This document shows positions 11,930-24,546 of a DNA stretch of 64,000 nt, in pieces. The DNA is from Glycine soja (taxonomy: Eukaryota; Streptophyta; Magnoliopsida; Fabales; Fabaceae), in NCBI RefSeq assembly GCF_004193775.1, contig NC_041008.1, positions 3,998,323 through 4,062,322 on the forward strand, given 5' to 3'. Position numbers and translations under genes: made by a program. How positions within the stretch are numbered: position 1 is the first letter of the stretch; every line of letters starts with the position of its first letter. The notes under the pieces were generated by a model, which was given only the letters and a program-made list of their open reading frames with translations, was not told where the DNA came from and did not search any database.

Positions 11930-13080
11930 AATAAATATCTTTGTCATTTTGAATAATAACTTTTTTTGGTTTCCTCCACTATTTTTTTATTTATGTGTTA
12001 GTCTCACACTTATTTGCATACATGATAATTTATGCATAATTATTTGCATACAAAATAATTTTAAGACAATTATGACATTCAAAAATAAAAATTAATCTTT
12101 ATGTTATTTTCTGATTGAACATAATTTTATAATTACTCTAGGTAATCATCAAAATTATTATAATATAATATTTCTATTTTAATTTCAAACAAAGTTGAAG
12201 AATAAAAGACGGACAAGGAAAAAAAAAATGAGAAAATGATGTATTTATGAAGATAATTCAATATGGGATAATTACGCACATCAATAATTAAATAAGTTTA
12301 TATTTAAATTGAGTAAAAAAATTATATAAATAGAAGAAATTTTAAAATTTAGAAACAAATATAAATATCTTTTATTTTTGTAATAAATTAACAAAAAAAT
12401 TAATTTTGATTTGATTGATTTATATGCTAAAATACATATTTATATTTTTTTATGTAAAATACTTAATTCTATTAAGTGTGATAAAATAACAGTTTATGTG
12501 TTTTTTCTTGAGTGAGGGATCATACCAATATCTCTCACTTTATTGCAATTCACTACTAAACAAAGCATTTTAAATATAAAATAAAAATATTCAACATAAA
12601 ATACTCAATCATTATTTAAAAATATTTAACTTAATCAATTTAAAATAATTAGAAGTAAATCAGTAATATATGTTTTAATTCAGATTAATCAATAACATTA
12701 ATATATTTTGATTCAAAATTATAACATATTAAAATTAAGATAAAATAGAAATAATTTATTGAGTGAACATAAAATTTTATTTTTATTTTTATTATTTTTA
12801 TACTTTTAATATATAATAATTAATTGGATCTTCTGTTGACTATTTATATTACACAATAATAATTAATAACTTATTAAAAGTTGTTATATTTATGATACTG
12901 ATATCTAGTACAAAAATATTAATTTTTTTAATATTTTTTAGAAATCAATATATAATATACATATTAGTTTAATTTCAAAATTTTACGAATTTACAGAAAA
13001 TAATGTGTAACATAAAAAAAAATTATCATTTGTCATTATTCTGTGGTGATAGAGACTCATAACAGCTTATTATAATAGCC
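11930..13080. other. AT-rich intergenic sequence
   Basis: The A/T content is very high. No coding region, RNA gene or clear repeat boundary was seen. Confidence 0.5.
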
Positions 13081-13429
13081 TTATCATTTCATAGAAAGTG
13101 ACCCCTGAATGAATTGTGTGAGAAAGAAGATTTTTATTCTTACGCGGTTAGTGCCATGTATTGTTCATTAATGTGTACACTTTATTAAGTATTCAAACAT
13201 GCCCTCTGGAAAAACATACGGATTCTACCTTGGAAGTATATAGCAAAGCAAAAAGACATCTTTCGTGGCTTGAAAACAAATAGGTCAAAAAGCAAGTCAA
13301 GTTTTGGATCCAGGGAGAAAATTAATATTTGTGCAAACAATAACGTAGTTCTGAAATAAGAAATAGAATAGGAATATAAGTAAATTAAAATAGAAATTCT
13401 ATTCCAATTTCGTTGTCTGGTAAGACTAG

Positions 13430-15298
13430 GAAGAAAATAGCATGAAAAGTAATTATATAATTACTTTTTATGTGATATATTTTTCTCTTCAATTTAGACA
13501 TTACGGGTGTCTTTTAATTGACTTGGTCAATGAATAATCATATTTGCATGCGTATGATGGCTGTTAGTTTAAATAAAAAACTTTACACAGAAAAAATTAA
13601 TATATATGAACAAAAAGAGACTTTATATCATAACGTCAATCAAATTTTATATGAGATATAAAATAACATGAAATATAAATTGTTAATTGGAAAAAAGTAA
13701 AAATGGTTTAACCTTTTCTTTTATATGTTTCATGTATATAATACTAATATATTTTAAACCAAAGTTTGCTCTCAATAATATATGATCATTTTTATTTTAA
13801 TCTTGTTTTTTAATCATTACTCAAAATATTTTATTTTAGTCATTGATGTTAAGATTCACTATTTATGTAATAGAGTGATTAATAGCGACTGAAAAATAAG
13901 TTTATTGTTGTCGAAATAACAAGAATTAAAATTTACACTAAAAAACAATAATTAAAAAAATTATCAATAAAAAAGACCTATACAAAAAATTTACAATTTT
14001 ATAAGAATGAAATAATAACGTAAGAATTATAATAGAATATAAAAGTTAATAAAATTAAAAATAATACATTTAAATCTTAATTGTTAAAAGATAAAACGCT
14101 TTTTATTTTATTCTTTTATATGATATATAATTTTTTCACCATTTAGAATTTATCTATATTTTAAATTACTTTTTCCATCTCAACTTAAATTAGTTGTATT
14201 TGTTTATTTATTAATTGAATTAATTGTACACATGAGAGTTTTTATGGTACCCTGAAATTTTTTGGGAGTTTTAATGCTGATGGTTTTTTTTAACCAATAA
14301 AATAATTATGTCATTTATTTTCTCATTAATTAAAGAAAATTTTGTTTTTTTCAAATTAGTCTTTGATTAATTAAAGTATTGCGTTTTTTTTTAAATTACA
14401 ACTATCTTAAATAAAAAATCTAATTAAGCATGAATTTAGAAGTTTGATGCTTCACCCAGTAAATCACGCTAATCCTATAGAATGACTATTACGCTCAAGA
14501 GAAATTTAATCTTGTGTATACAAAATTAACCTTTACTGGCATTATAAAATTCCTCATATAAAATTGTGATTTCCTTCCAAAAGTATTGTAGAAAGATAGA
14601 ACTTTTATCTCTTTTAGATGTTCTTGTTACTATTATTATTAGTCACACTTTGACTCCAAATACAACTATCAATTTGTGTCAGCCAGTGTGAGGGGTGAGA
14701 CTCTCAAATCTCTACTCAAGTTCAAGTTCAGGTCTTTTTCTACCAGCTAAGATTCAAATGGAGACGAGCATGATAATGCCTTTTCATGTTCTTATCATTC
14801 TTCTCCTATCAGACCCTTTTATTGTTGTGAATATAAACTTTAAAGAGACAATCACAATTTTACTTCTCATGAACGTAACGATCACTATCTAGAAATCATT
14901 AAATCAACTTGGTTTATTGGGTGAAAGAGATTAGGGTTAAGAGTTTTTTTTTTAAAAAAAAATTAATTAATCAAAGACTCATTTTTTGTGGTACTATAGA
15001 ACCTGCTTTACTCACATTTCTCTTATATTTTCAAATATATTTATTGTATATTTTTAATTTTCACCACATTTTAAAATTTTCAAATATGAAATCTTCCCGT
15101 GTTTTTTCATTTTTGTATTTTCCAAGTGTAACTTATGAGCTAAGCCAAAAGGAGAACAAAGTAAGTCAATGCCTTTCAATTACAAATATTGATTGAAGAC
15201 TGAACCCCCAACAAAACACAACTCAAACTCAAACTTCATTCCTTTCTTTACTCTCTTTAGCTTGGCACCTTCTACTACTCATCTTCCTTTCCCTTTCT
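13430..15298. other. Upstream region of NAC-A
   Basis: A/T-rich sequence with no gene. About 14270-14345 resembles the end of a small dispersed legume repeat (a TTTTAATGCTGATGG followed by ACCAATAAAATAATTATG type), recognised only loosely. A clear TATA box for NAC-A was not fixed. Confidence 0.4.
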
Positions 15299-15320
15299 TC
15301 TCTCTCTCTCTCTCTCTCTC
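15299..15320 (+). repeat. (TC)n tract in the NAC-A 5' leader
   Basis: Eleven TC dinucleotides lie about 50 bp before the NAC-A ATG. CT tracts are common in plant 5' untranslated regions and near promoters, so this one may influence transcription start or translation. Confidence 0.9.
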
Positions 15321-15370
15321 CCTTGCAAACAACAAACACAACAACACAGTTAACTGTTGAACAAGAAACA

Positions 15371-18300
15371 ATGGAGAACAACATAATTTCCATATGTGAT
15401 CACATGCCTGTAGGATTCAGATTCCGTCCCACAGATGAAGAGCTTGTGAACTATTACCTCAAACACAAGCTTCTGGCCGATGATTTCCCTGTCCACATCA
15501 TCCCTGAGATCGACCTTTGCAAAGTGGAACCTTGGGATGTACCAGGTAATGCTAACACTAAACATTAAACATTAAACACTAAAAGCATCCCCTTAATCAT
15601 CAAAACCACTTCACTGTTGTTTTGACTCGTTTCAAATTGTGGTATCAGAAAGATCAGTGATCAAATCCGATGACCCAGAATGGTTTTTCTTCAGTCCTGT
15701 GGATTACAAGTACTTGAAGAGTAAAAGGTTTAACAGGACAACCAAGCGTGGCTACTGGAAAACCACTGGGAATGACCGGAACGTTAAGATACCGGGCACC
15801 AACAATGTCATTGGGACTAAGAAGACCCTTGTTTTCCACGAAGGCCGTGTTCCCCGTGGTGTCAAGACCAACTGGGTTATTCATGAATACCATGCTGTTA
15901 CCTCCCATGAAAGCCAGGTTTTTTTTTCTTTTTCAAGAAATTTTAACACTGTTTTGAAATTATGTTTATGAAACTTTGTACCTGAATAACGTTGTGATTT
16001 TTTCATGTAGCGGACCTCATCTGGTAGGATAAGAATTTGTTGCTGTTGTTGGAAATTGTCTTTCTAATAGATTTTCTCACTATAGTATGGACTTTTTAGG
16101 CTTTGATATTATTTCCTATCCTATTGGTTGTTCTGACATTAGAAGGTTATTGGATCCTTTGTTGTAATTTGAATCCCATGTTTTTTATTTTGTCAATCTT
16201 TATTCATGATCCAAATTTGTCAATTTGGCTTTGGTTGATGATGACAAAGGGGGCATTTGGGAGAGTTTATTTCAATAAGCTTCATGTGGAAGCTTATCAA
16301 AATATGATCTTTTTATTTCATTCTAATGAGCTCCTAGATAATGCTTATGGGTGAGCTCTCACATGACTTATTGGATGACTGTTTAATTGAATCTTTTATG
16401 TAAATGTGGTCAAAATTCATCATCAGTTTTCATCAAAGACTGCCAATTAATTTCTGCTGTATAACTCTTTTGGAGAAAATTAAGGCTGTTTTGCTGCATG
16501 CCCTACCAAGTCGTTCATTTTTAGTTTTTGCCGTGAATAGAACTTTTCAGGAAATAAATTTCTGATTTTAAATGCTGATTATCTCCAAGTTTTGCAGAGG
16601 GATTTTGTTTTATGCCGCTTGATGAAGAAAGCTGAGAAAAAAAATGAAGGGGGAATTGAGGCACCAACCTTTGATGAAGGGGAGCCCAGTGTACACTTGT
16701 TTTCTGACTATGGAAATCAGGCAAGAGCAGAAGGGATTGCATCCTTCATGGACATATTTACACTCTGCCATGTGAAAACATGCCGAAACTGATATATGTT
16801 TTGTAAATATTTTTTTTTCAGGTAGATATTATTCCCGGAGTAGATATGGAAGAAATCTTTCAGGCAGTGGATCGGGCCGAGAAATTCTCCCCCCCAGTAC
16901 AACGGTCTCAAACTGGCATTGGGCTGGAAGATTTTTTCGCAAACTCTCCATTGTTTGATGCCCACTTTGGAAGCGAAAACATCAATATGCAAACTTCACT
17001 TGAAGTTACCGACGATGAAGAGTTGGTAAATTCATTTTGGGTTGATGATGAAGAATTTGTTATCAATGAAGAAAGAAGACACTGTTTTGTCAATAGTTCC
17101 ACCCAACCAAAGTCATTTAGAAGGGTATACAATGAAAGCAGTGAAATAGATGCTGAAGTTGTCTCTAATCTGGTAAAGATATATTGTCCAAAATCTGAAT
17201 GATATTGAGGAGTGTATCTCTATTTGTTTATGAACTATTAGTTGGTTCTATAGGTTAACATCGTGTGCATTATGGTGATGTGAGTTTTCCCACATTTAAA
17301 CAATGTTTAGACCTGTTTACTTTAGTTTTATTTTTAGTTTTTAATTTTTTAATTGCAAAATTGTCATCTTGTTTTCAATCTGTTTCCTATTTTCAAAGGT
17401 TTGTACATGAAATAGAGAAAACAATAAAAAAAAGTTGTTTTCAGTGTTTCCTGTACAAATATTTTAAAAGTGAAAAAAGAAATGAAAATAGAAGTAAACA
17501 GGTCCTTGGTGTTTTTCTCCTATAGATTCTGAAAAGAATTAAATGTTTGGTTTGAGTTGGTTCTGAAGTTATGTCGTGAGTCATGATGACCAATGCTTGG
17601 CACATTATTGAGACCTTAGTGCATGCTTGGGTGAGGGGAATAGTTTGGAAAGGGAACAAGGAAATGGAGATAAAGCAATCTATTTTTGTTCTCCATTTTT
17701 AGCTTTCCTTTCATCTCTTCCCCAACATATACCTTAAGACACCAGAAGTACTCTTCTCTTGGGTTTGTGACTTTTTTTTTTAAATATTGGATATCTTTTC
17801 TGACATTACTACAGAATGAACACATTAGTGCTGATGAATACCCTGCACTGAAAATGTTTCAATCATCATATGATGTCCGTGGTGGCACAAGTCGTCTAGC
17901 TTCTAACCATAAAGCAAACAAAGAGAAAAAGGAGAGTATCATTCCAGATGATTTTTGGGCTGTGGAGACATCCTCTTGTGACTCAACTGCAGATGAACCA
18001 ATTGAAATTTCTAGTTCTCCTTCCACTCCAACAAGAATGAAAAATCAGTGTCATCTAAGACCTGACAAGTTCATATTACAAAGAACTGTTGCAGGAAGAC
18101 CTCAAATACAAAAGCAAGTTTCAAACAATGCAGTCTCCCATGTAGAGGTGAGAAAACAAGCAGCTGTGTTAGGAAAATTAAAATTTGTTTCTTAACCAAG
18201 TAGGCAGATGGTTCATTTGAAGTGATTTTCATTTTAACATACTATTGATAATACTGTGCTGCATGTGACGTATTTCTGCAGGTTCGGAAGGAATTGCTCA

Positions 18301-18524
18301 CTGTGAAATCAGAAAAAGATCAGAAAAATGCTCAAAACGCTAGTTTAAGAGGGAACTTCAAAAACAAAAGCCAACAATCCTCTGATGTCAACAACAATGG
18401 TTCTTTCTTTTACATGGAGACGGCTTCAAACCGAAGCCTATTTCCACGTTCGGTGTATCTTGTTAATGTTGTCATAGGGATTTTGTTGTTAATAGTTATT
18501 AGTTGGGATGTATTATCATGTTAG
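15371..18524 (+). CDS. NAC-A, membrane-tethered NAC transcription factor
   Basis: Read exons are 15371-15545, 15649-15917, 16598-16720, 16822-17172, 17815-18147 and 18282-18524, in frame, 497 residues. The N-terminal NAC domain spans about 12-159. It has subdomain A with GFRFRPTDEEL (15-25), B (IPEIDLCKVEPWDVP), C with RGYWKTTG (92-99), D with GTKKTLVFHEGR and NWVIHEYH, and E with FVLCRLMKK (151-159). NAC proteins bind DNA as dimers through this domain. A long acidic, Ser-rich tail follows. A hydrophobic helix at about 475-490 (VYLVNVVIGILLLIVI) ends seven residues before the C terminus. This is the arrangement of NAC-with-transmembrane (NTL) factors, held at a membrane and freed by proteolysis. 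Intron 3 is read with a GC donor, because the GT donor used in NAC-B is missing. Reading through the exon 4 donor would end at 17202 and give a shorter, anchorless product. The start is the first ATG in frame; the codon further upstream in frame is TTG. Confidence 0.87.
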
Positions 18525-20000
18525 AACTTAGAAGCGAGGTAGTGTGTACGAAAGGCTGGTGAGGGTTACCATGGTTCCTTTGATGTAGTTCAGCTTCTGC
18601 TTCATGGCAAGCTTATTATTATAAGATAGGTAAGTTGTATAGTTCACATGTATATTACACTGATGCATGTTCATTGCATCTTTCTTAATGAAATATCTCT
18701 GCTTACTATTTGTTGCCTTTTCTATTATCATTAAGTTTTCTATTGCAATCTTGATACCGGTATAATTAAAATATTGAGTATACCCTAAAGTGTTTGTCTG
18801 AAGATTGGCACTATAGTTGTCCTTCAAAGATTGTTTTGTCACCAAATTAGTCTTTGAAGGATACAAATAGTTACCAAATTTGTGTTTTTGTGTCTCCACT
18901 GGTGACACTATAATATTTGGAAGACCAATTTGAGGGTTTACTCCTTAAATTTGTGATAACATAAACCTTAAGGATAAACAAATTTCTTCTAAAAAAAAGG
19001 CTAAACAAATTTATTTTGTTTCATGAATTCTGAACATCTCTATCGAAATGAACTACCTTATTTATAGCTAATCTGTTTGGTGGTTCTTCAAAGCAGTATC
19101 TTAATATGCCTATGATGGCCTCCACTGAAAATGTTTTGATGCTGTTAAAAACATGCTGGTATGCGTGTCAGGTCAGTTGTTCGATATGTAGTCAGCATCA
19201 GGACTCATTTTCTTATCCAATAAGGACCTGTAAGCAAATCTTCAGAAAAAAATGATTAAGAATGAACATTAGCTGAATTCTAGTAAAGTGATAATCTTTT
19301 GTCCGTTCAAAATATGCAGGGCCAATTTCTTAATATGCCTAATTAAAAATATCACTTGCTAGAACCTAAAAGAAGGAAATGCCAAGTAGATGTGGAAATA
19401 TAAGCCATCCAAAGCTTCATTCATTTATTCAGCATTTTAGGATACAAAAGGCTGATACAATCTGTCAAACAAGTTGATGTAGGCAGTCAGCCTGTCACAC
19501 CATGCAACAGAAACAGTGTCTGACAAGGGTAAAAGGCTTCAAATTTAACCATATAGTCTATAATAAGTTCAGATACTCAAATCATTTTTATTTTAAATAT
19601 TTCATTAATCCTTCTTTTTTTTTTCTTTTTATCATATCATAAGTTTTATCATACTTATATTTTTTTTCCTCTTTTTAGGTGTTGGATAATACAATAGGTG
19701 TCTATCAAACATTTTCCATAGAATAATAATACAAACCAACATATATTTTAAACATTCCACAATGCATTTCATTTTCTCCATTTCTCTCTTCCTATCACAT
19801 TATAAAGTCTATCATATCTACATTTTTATTTTATTTTATTTCCAGATGTTGTCTATAATACATTAATGACTGAAAAAGCTAACACTTGCTCCTTTAGATA
19901 TTTCATTATGATAAGATACATTGAAAAAGTTAAATCATTGTAAGACCATGTGAGTTTTGTCTTTTGTATCTCATCATTACAAAATTTTGGAAGCAGATTC
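18525..20000. repeat. Decayed duplicated NAC downstream flank
   Basis: There is no gene. 18790-19500 and 19850-19990 align in order with 34560-35290 and 35345-35480. Shared landmarks are TCACCAAATTAGT, GAACT-CTTATTT-TAGCTAATCT, AATATGTAGTCAGCATCAG, AAGCCATCCAAAGCTTCATT, AGATATTTCATTATGATAAGA and GACCATGTGA. The interruption at about 19540-19850 contains a T-rich direct repeat of about 70 bp (near 19620-19690 and 19790-19860) ending in a TAATACA motif, probably a small inserted repeat. Confidence 0.65.
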
Positions 20001-20299
20001 TCCAACAACATTACAATATCTAGATTCTTATATAGGACTCTAGTCAGTAACTTTTTATGTTTAATTAAGTTTTTCATAACTTAAAAATATGTCGTTGTTA
20101 ACCGTTTGACAAGTGTACTAAATGTTCAAGTAGTAAAGACTTGGAAGTCCGAGTGTCAATTTTCACATGAACTTTATTTTGTACTTATATTGGATAATTT
20201 TCAATTTAAAAAGAAAAGATTAGATGAGATAAAAGATGGACAAAAAGAACAGGATAAAATAATAGATATCAATATAAGACAAAAGAAATAGTAGGAAAT

Positions 20300-21300
20300 T
20301 TAATGAGATGAGAATGTTAGGACCTAATATGTCTTATTTGTCTAAGATGCATTATTTCAAATTTTTCTCTATCAATTACGTGAATTTTTCCTATTCACAT
20401 CTATTAGAATACTTGCTTCCGATGTATCACGATGATAAACTTATCTTACCTATCTATCTCCCAAATGTCTTTGCAAAGATCCAATAGATAAAATGCATGA
20501 AGTTCTAATTTTAGATGTTTGCTTTGATGCATAGGCATAATGCAATCACTCTATGCCTATCAATTATTTCATTAAAATATCCTTTCCTTTTAGTTCTATT
20601 AGAAATTACTATTTGTCGAACAATTAAGTCCTAAAATTGATGTATGTAAAACCTTCCTTGTATTTCTATTAAAGATTATCCTCTATCGAGCACCTAACCC
20701 CTAAAGATGATGCAATGATGAATGATACATGAAATAAAAAATAAGAAAGGATAATAGGAAAGAAAACACCTGTTTACATTCATAGATATAAAGTATACAA
20801 TATATTTTTTGACTTTTTAAATTTGTCAGACCCTAACTAAGGGTTTAGCCTCTTATAGACATAAGGGGCCTTACACTTGGAAAGGGGTATAGAAACTGAT
20901 GGAGGAGAAGGAATGAAAAAAAGGGAATAGAAAATGATGGAAAAGAAGAAAGAATTTTCTAAGGGAGAGTTTTCAGGCTTTGGGTGTGTATTAGAATGTT
21001 TTTGAGACTCGGTGTGTCTTTTTTCCTTAACTTGACCCTCTTTTTTATAGTAGCTGGAGTGGACTTAGGCCTGTGTACTCGTGCTTAGCGCCCACTGCTT
21101 GCTTAAGCGGGTGTTTGTATACGCATTTAGCACGCCTCTTCCTCGCTTAGCGTCAGTGCTTGTTTTCGCGCTAAGCGCGTCTTGGGTTGGGCCCGATGCC
21201 AAAATCTTCTCTTTTTTTCTTCATATTTTTGCTATTTCTGCATCTTTTTTACTTTTAATCTCTCATTTTCATATTTGCAAGCCATGAATAAGAAAGTCAT
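20300..21300. mobile_element. Probable LTR-retrotransposon-derived fragment
   Basis: Non-coding sequence with moderate G/C islands. 21080-21180 repeats short palindromic CGCTTAGCG/CGCTAAGCG words (GCTTAGCGCC, CTCGCTTAGCGTC, GCGCTAAGCGCG). I associate this feature with soybean high-copy retroelement sequence, from memory. Two loosely repeated sub-blocks occur at about 20540-20710, with TTCTATTA(G/A)A and TCGA(A/G)CA-TAA. Ends, primer-binding site and coding domains were not found, so the class is uncertain. Confidence 0.4.
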
Positions 21301-21394
21301 CAATTCTTACAAATTAAGTATAAATAACTGCTAAATAAATATTTTTTAGGTTATTTTCATTATAAAAAACAACTCATATTTGAAATTTATCAGT

Positions 21395-22610
21395 CGTTTT
21401 CAAATTACTACCTAATATTCATTTTTTTCATTCAAATACCTAAAAAAAATTTATATTTCATTTATTACTAATAGTTAGTCCTTTTTCGTTAAGTGATGAT
21501 GTGACAGATGAAATGCCACATCATCACGCCTTATCACTGACACCTTAGGACCACATTATCATCTTCTTCCATTTCTCCCCTTCTTCCTCTTCTCCAATGG
21601 AAATCATCACCATTGCACCACCACTGCTGATCACACCGCACCACTAACGCGCCGTCCAGCCCCTTCTCCCCTTAGGGTAGGTACCTTTTGATATTTTTTC
21701 TACCCAAAATGTCATCACCCCCTTCTCTCCAGCTCAATCACCCCAACAATGCAAGAACCAATATCTTCCACAACTTCAAGCGGGACCAAGAGCAACACCA
21801 AAAAAATAAAATGAAACATTGTTGTTTACTTAAGTTGGATCCAATTTGAAAAGAAGTTGATAGGAAATTAGAGCAATTGGGGTGAGATGATGAGGGTGGG
21901 GAACTGGATTTGCTTACGACTTCTACTCTTTATTCATCACATTGCTGCAACAACACTACGCATGTGTTAATTGTTCCCGTGAAAATAAAGCATGGTGCAG
22001 GTGGTGAGGCGCAGCAACATGGAAGATTTTGAACCACCCTCGGTAGCGGCAACCACTGTGTGAGATGACAGATGCGACTATAGCGTGCCTTCCCTACTTC
22101 GACTCCCTCGCCCCTCCACTGCCGCACAAACAACCCTTGCCGCCACCTCCCTTCCAACACCACCACTGTCCAGATCTGGTGTTGCCTTCATTTTTTGATT
22201 TTGCAAATCCTTTTTTTTCTTTTCAAAAGTTTTTTCTAATGGCAGATCTGGTCTCAGAATCTTATTTGTAATTTTTTTATTTTCGTTTAACTTTTTGTTG
22301 CTTGCTTCCTTACTCTATACTCAAATTCGGCACTGTTATTTTTTTGGTTTCCTTACTCGGTTGGACGACATGGTGGTGGTGGCGTGGCGTGGTTGGTGGC
22401 GGCGGCGGCGGTTTCCGTTGGAATAAGAGAAGGAGGGAAGAAAGAGAAGAAGGAGATGAAATGATACTAAAGTGTTAATGACAAGATGTGACATTTTGTT
22501 TATCATATCTTCGAAAGAAAATTAATGACAGATAATAAAATAAAATCTAAAAATTTTTCAGTTAGTTGATTAAAAAAAATAAATATTAGATAATAATTTT
22601 AAAATGATTT
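21395..22610. mobile_element. Fold-back element with GC-rich interior (Pack-MULE-like)
   Basis: The left arm (about 21395-21525) and the reverse complement of the right arm (about 22475-22610) match over ~130 bp. The matching blocks are TTA(C/T)TA(C/T)CTAATATT, a T run, TTTATTA-TATCTGTCA/AATAGTTAGTC and ATGTGACA-ATG/AATGTCACAT. The interior (about 21590-22440) is markedly richer in G/C than its surroundings, with CACC and GGCGGC runs. This suggests captured host sequence, as in Mutator-like Pack elements. No transposase is present. A 78-codon minus-strand frame inside has no recognised domain. Confidence 0.5.
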
Positions 22611-22719
22611 ATTTTTTAGGTATGAAAAAGTTAATTAAGTTTTTTTTTTTAAATCTTACACTTTGCATTGCATTCTTAGATAAAGAGAAACATTCCAATA
22701 TGCCTTCTGTACTGATTAC

Positions 22720-24350
22720 TGAATAGAGTGCAGAGCCTAAACTGAAAAACTCATATTTGTACGGAAGACACTAGTTTGGAGTCTGGGCAGGAAGCATCCG
22801 TTTTTAAGGATCCCATTTTTGTATTTTACCTATTTGTTTTTTGATTTTGGTAGAATTGGTTTTGAATTATTGAACGTGATTCACGTAGATCTCCAAATTA
22901 ACTTCAATCACAAATTTTATATTAGATCATGTGCATGAACTGCGAAATTGATTCTCAATGTAAACCAAGGAGAGCCAATGTTAGTATATGGAATCAACCT
23001 TGAGCAGATTTTCTGTGACCAAAATTCAGGTTAATATTTCCTTTCATCATGGCATCACACAACTTTAGTAGCATGCAAACACATACAAGTTATTATATAC
23101 TGATTTTTTTTTTATAAAAAATTTATCAATGTGAAAGTTACAAAAAAACATTTTTCTTTTACTTTATAAATGAAATAAAAATAAAAATATTTCTCAGATT
23201 AAATTGACTCTTCTTCTCTCTTTATTATAACGTCTCTATTATTTTCCTGATCATTTCGCTATTTTTTTTAAGAGTAAAGGTCCAAATTGGTATTTAGAGA
23301 TAAAAAAATAAAATTAATTATTTAGATTTTCTAGATTATAAATATGAAATTCCATAATTTTTAGGTATTTTCATTTAATTTTTAATACATAATTAGTCCC
23401 CGAAAAAGTGAATCATATATCAATTTAATTCTTCAAAAGATTATCAGTAATTTATAAGGGTGTAAGTGACCTAGATTGAATTGAGTTTTGTCAATTTTTC
23501 AATTCAATCTAATTAAACTTAATTAGGTTGAATTGAATTGAGTTTACTTTTTTTATTTTGTCAACCCAATCTAATTATCCAATCCAACTTTAGTTGGATT
23601 GTATTAGGTTGGTTATTGGATTGGATTATAAAAAAATTATCACCTTTTTAAGTCTTGAAAAAAAATTAAAAAAATTTCTCAAACTCAAAAATAGTAAGGA
23701 TGTTTTTTTAAATAAAATAGTAAGGATATTTACAAAAATCAATATTCATAAAATATTATACTATTCATACGATAAACATAAAAAATAAATCATAAATATA
23801 TACTCATGGTATTATTCATAAAATAATGTTTTACCTTAAAATAAACATATAAAGATAAACTCCAAAATAATATATTATCTCAAGATAAATAATGTGTTAC
23901 TTTAAAAATGAGATATGTTTAGTTTATGATTTCTATATTAGTGATTTAATTGTGTACATGTTAAATTGAGTTTTGGTTGAGTCTAAAACTTGAAACCTAT
24001 TGTGACATTCACTAACCCAACATGCACATAAATAAATAAAAATACATAAAATGTGGAATCTAATTAAAATAATTTTATTCAATAAAATTATAAGTAAATT
24101 TATGTGGGTAAAATGTTCACATTCATATTAATTACAAAATTAAAAATTTATGAATTAAGGATATGAAAACATCTCTAGCTTAAAACAAGGCCGTGCAAAC
24201 CTTTAAAGAATGAACTAAATACTTAACATGTGAAACAAAATGATAAAAATTACACATTCAAAATTTTATGTAATTAATACAGAAAATCCATGCTCCAATA
24301 TCACATCCATATATAATGAGAAAAAATGTTAAATATATTCTTGCCCATTT
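22720..24350. repeat. Resumed decayed NAC flank plus dispersed repeats
   Basis: There is no gene. 22730-23100 aligns with 35680-36170 (GCAGAGCCTAAACTGAA, GACACTAGTTTGGA, GCAGGAAGCATCC, TAGCATGCAAACACA). 23215-23460 aligns with 38810-39060 (AGGTCCAAATTGGT, AAAATTAATTATTTAGATTTT, ACATAATTAG). 24030-24330 is a diverged partner of about 33430-33690. Around 23465-23640, several AACCCAATC/GATTGGATT words in both orientations suggest another degenerate inverted repeat. Confidence 0.6.
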
Positions 24351-24546
24351 CATAGGTGACTTGTGGGTTGTATGGAAGAAGATTCTTATTCTTACGCGGT
24401 ATAAGTACAAACACTTCATTATTTACTATATCTGAAAACATGCCTACTGCTAAAAGCATTCCCTACTCTAGAAAGGTTTGCAATGCAAAGTGTTTCCTGT
24501 GCATTTTACTTATATCTAAATAATTCAATTCTTACTGATATATCTG

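Larger units (their letters stand above)
20000..22720. mobile_element. ~2.7 kb insertion block relative to the paralogous flank
   Basis: Homology to the 35 kb flank stops near 20000 and resumes near 22720, where its partner continues at about 35670. The partner has only about 190 bp between these points. The extra DNA contains a probable retroelement fragment (20300-21300) and a fold-back element (21395-22610). The block could also be a deletion from the partner, but the transposon-like content favours insertion. Confidence 0.55.
13080..24350. repeat. Ancient tandem block A (contains NAC-A)
   Basis: The left flank (about 13080-13270 and 13340-13425) is a diverged copy of the left flank of NAC-B (about 24350-24500 and 24800-24850). 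Shared landmarks are a GAAGAT-TTATTCTTACGCGGT block, CAAACATGCC-like and ACATGCCT blocks, and AAATTCTATTCCAATTTCGT. The right flank (18780-20000 and 22720-23460) is a diverged copy of 34540-35530, 35670-36180 and 38850-39010. NAC-A and NAC-B are the genes of these two blocks. Nucleotide divergence is substantial, in contrast to the near-identical 15 kb units, so this duplication is older. Confidence 0.7.

Noticed and set aside
21930..22166. A 78-codon minus-strand frame in the GC-rich interior
   Set aside because: Its composition is driven by GC-rich repeats and no domain is recognised. It is kept only as possible captured sequence within the fold-back element.
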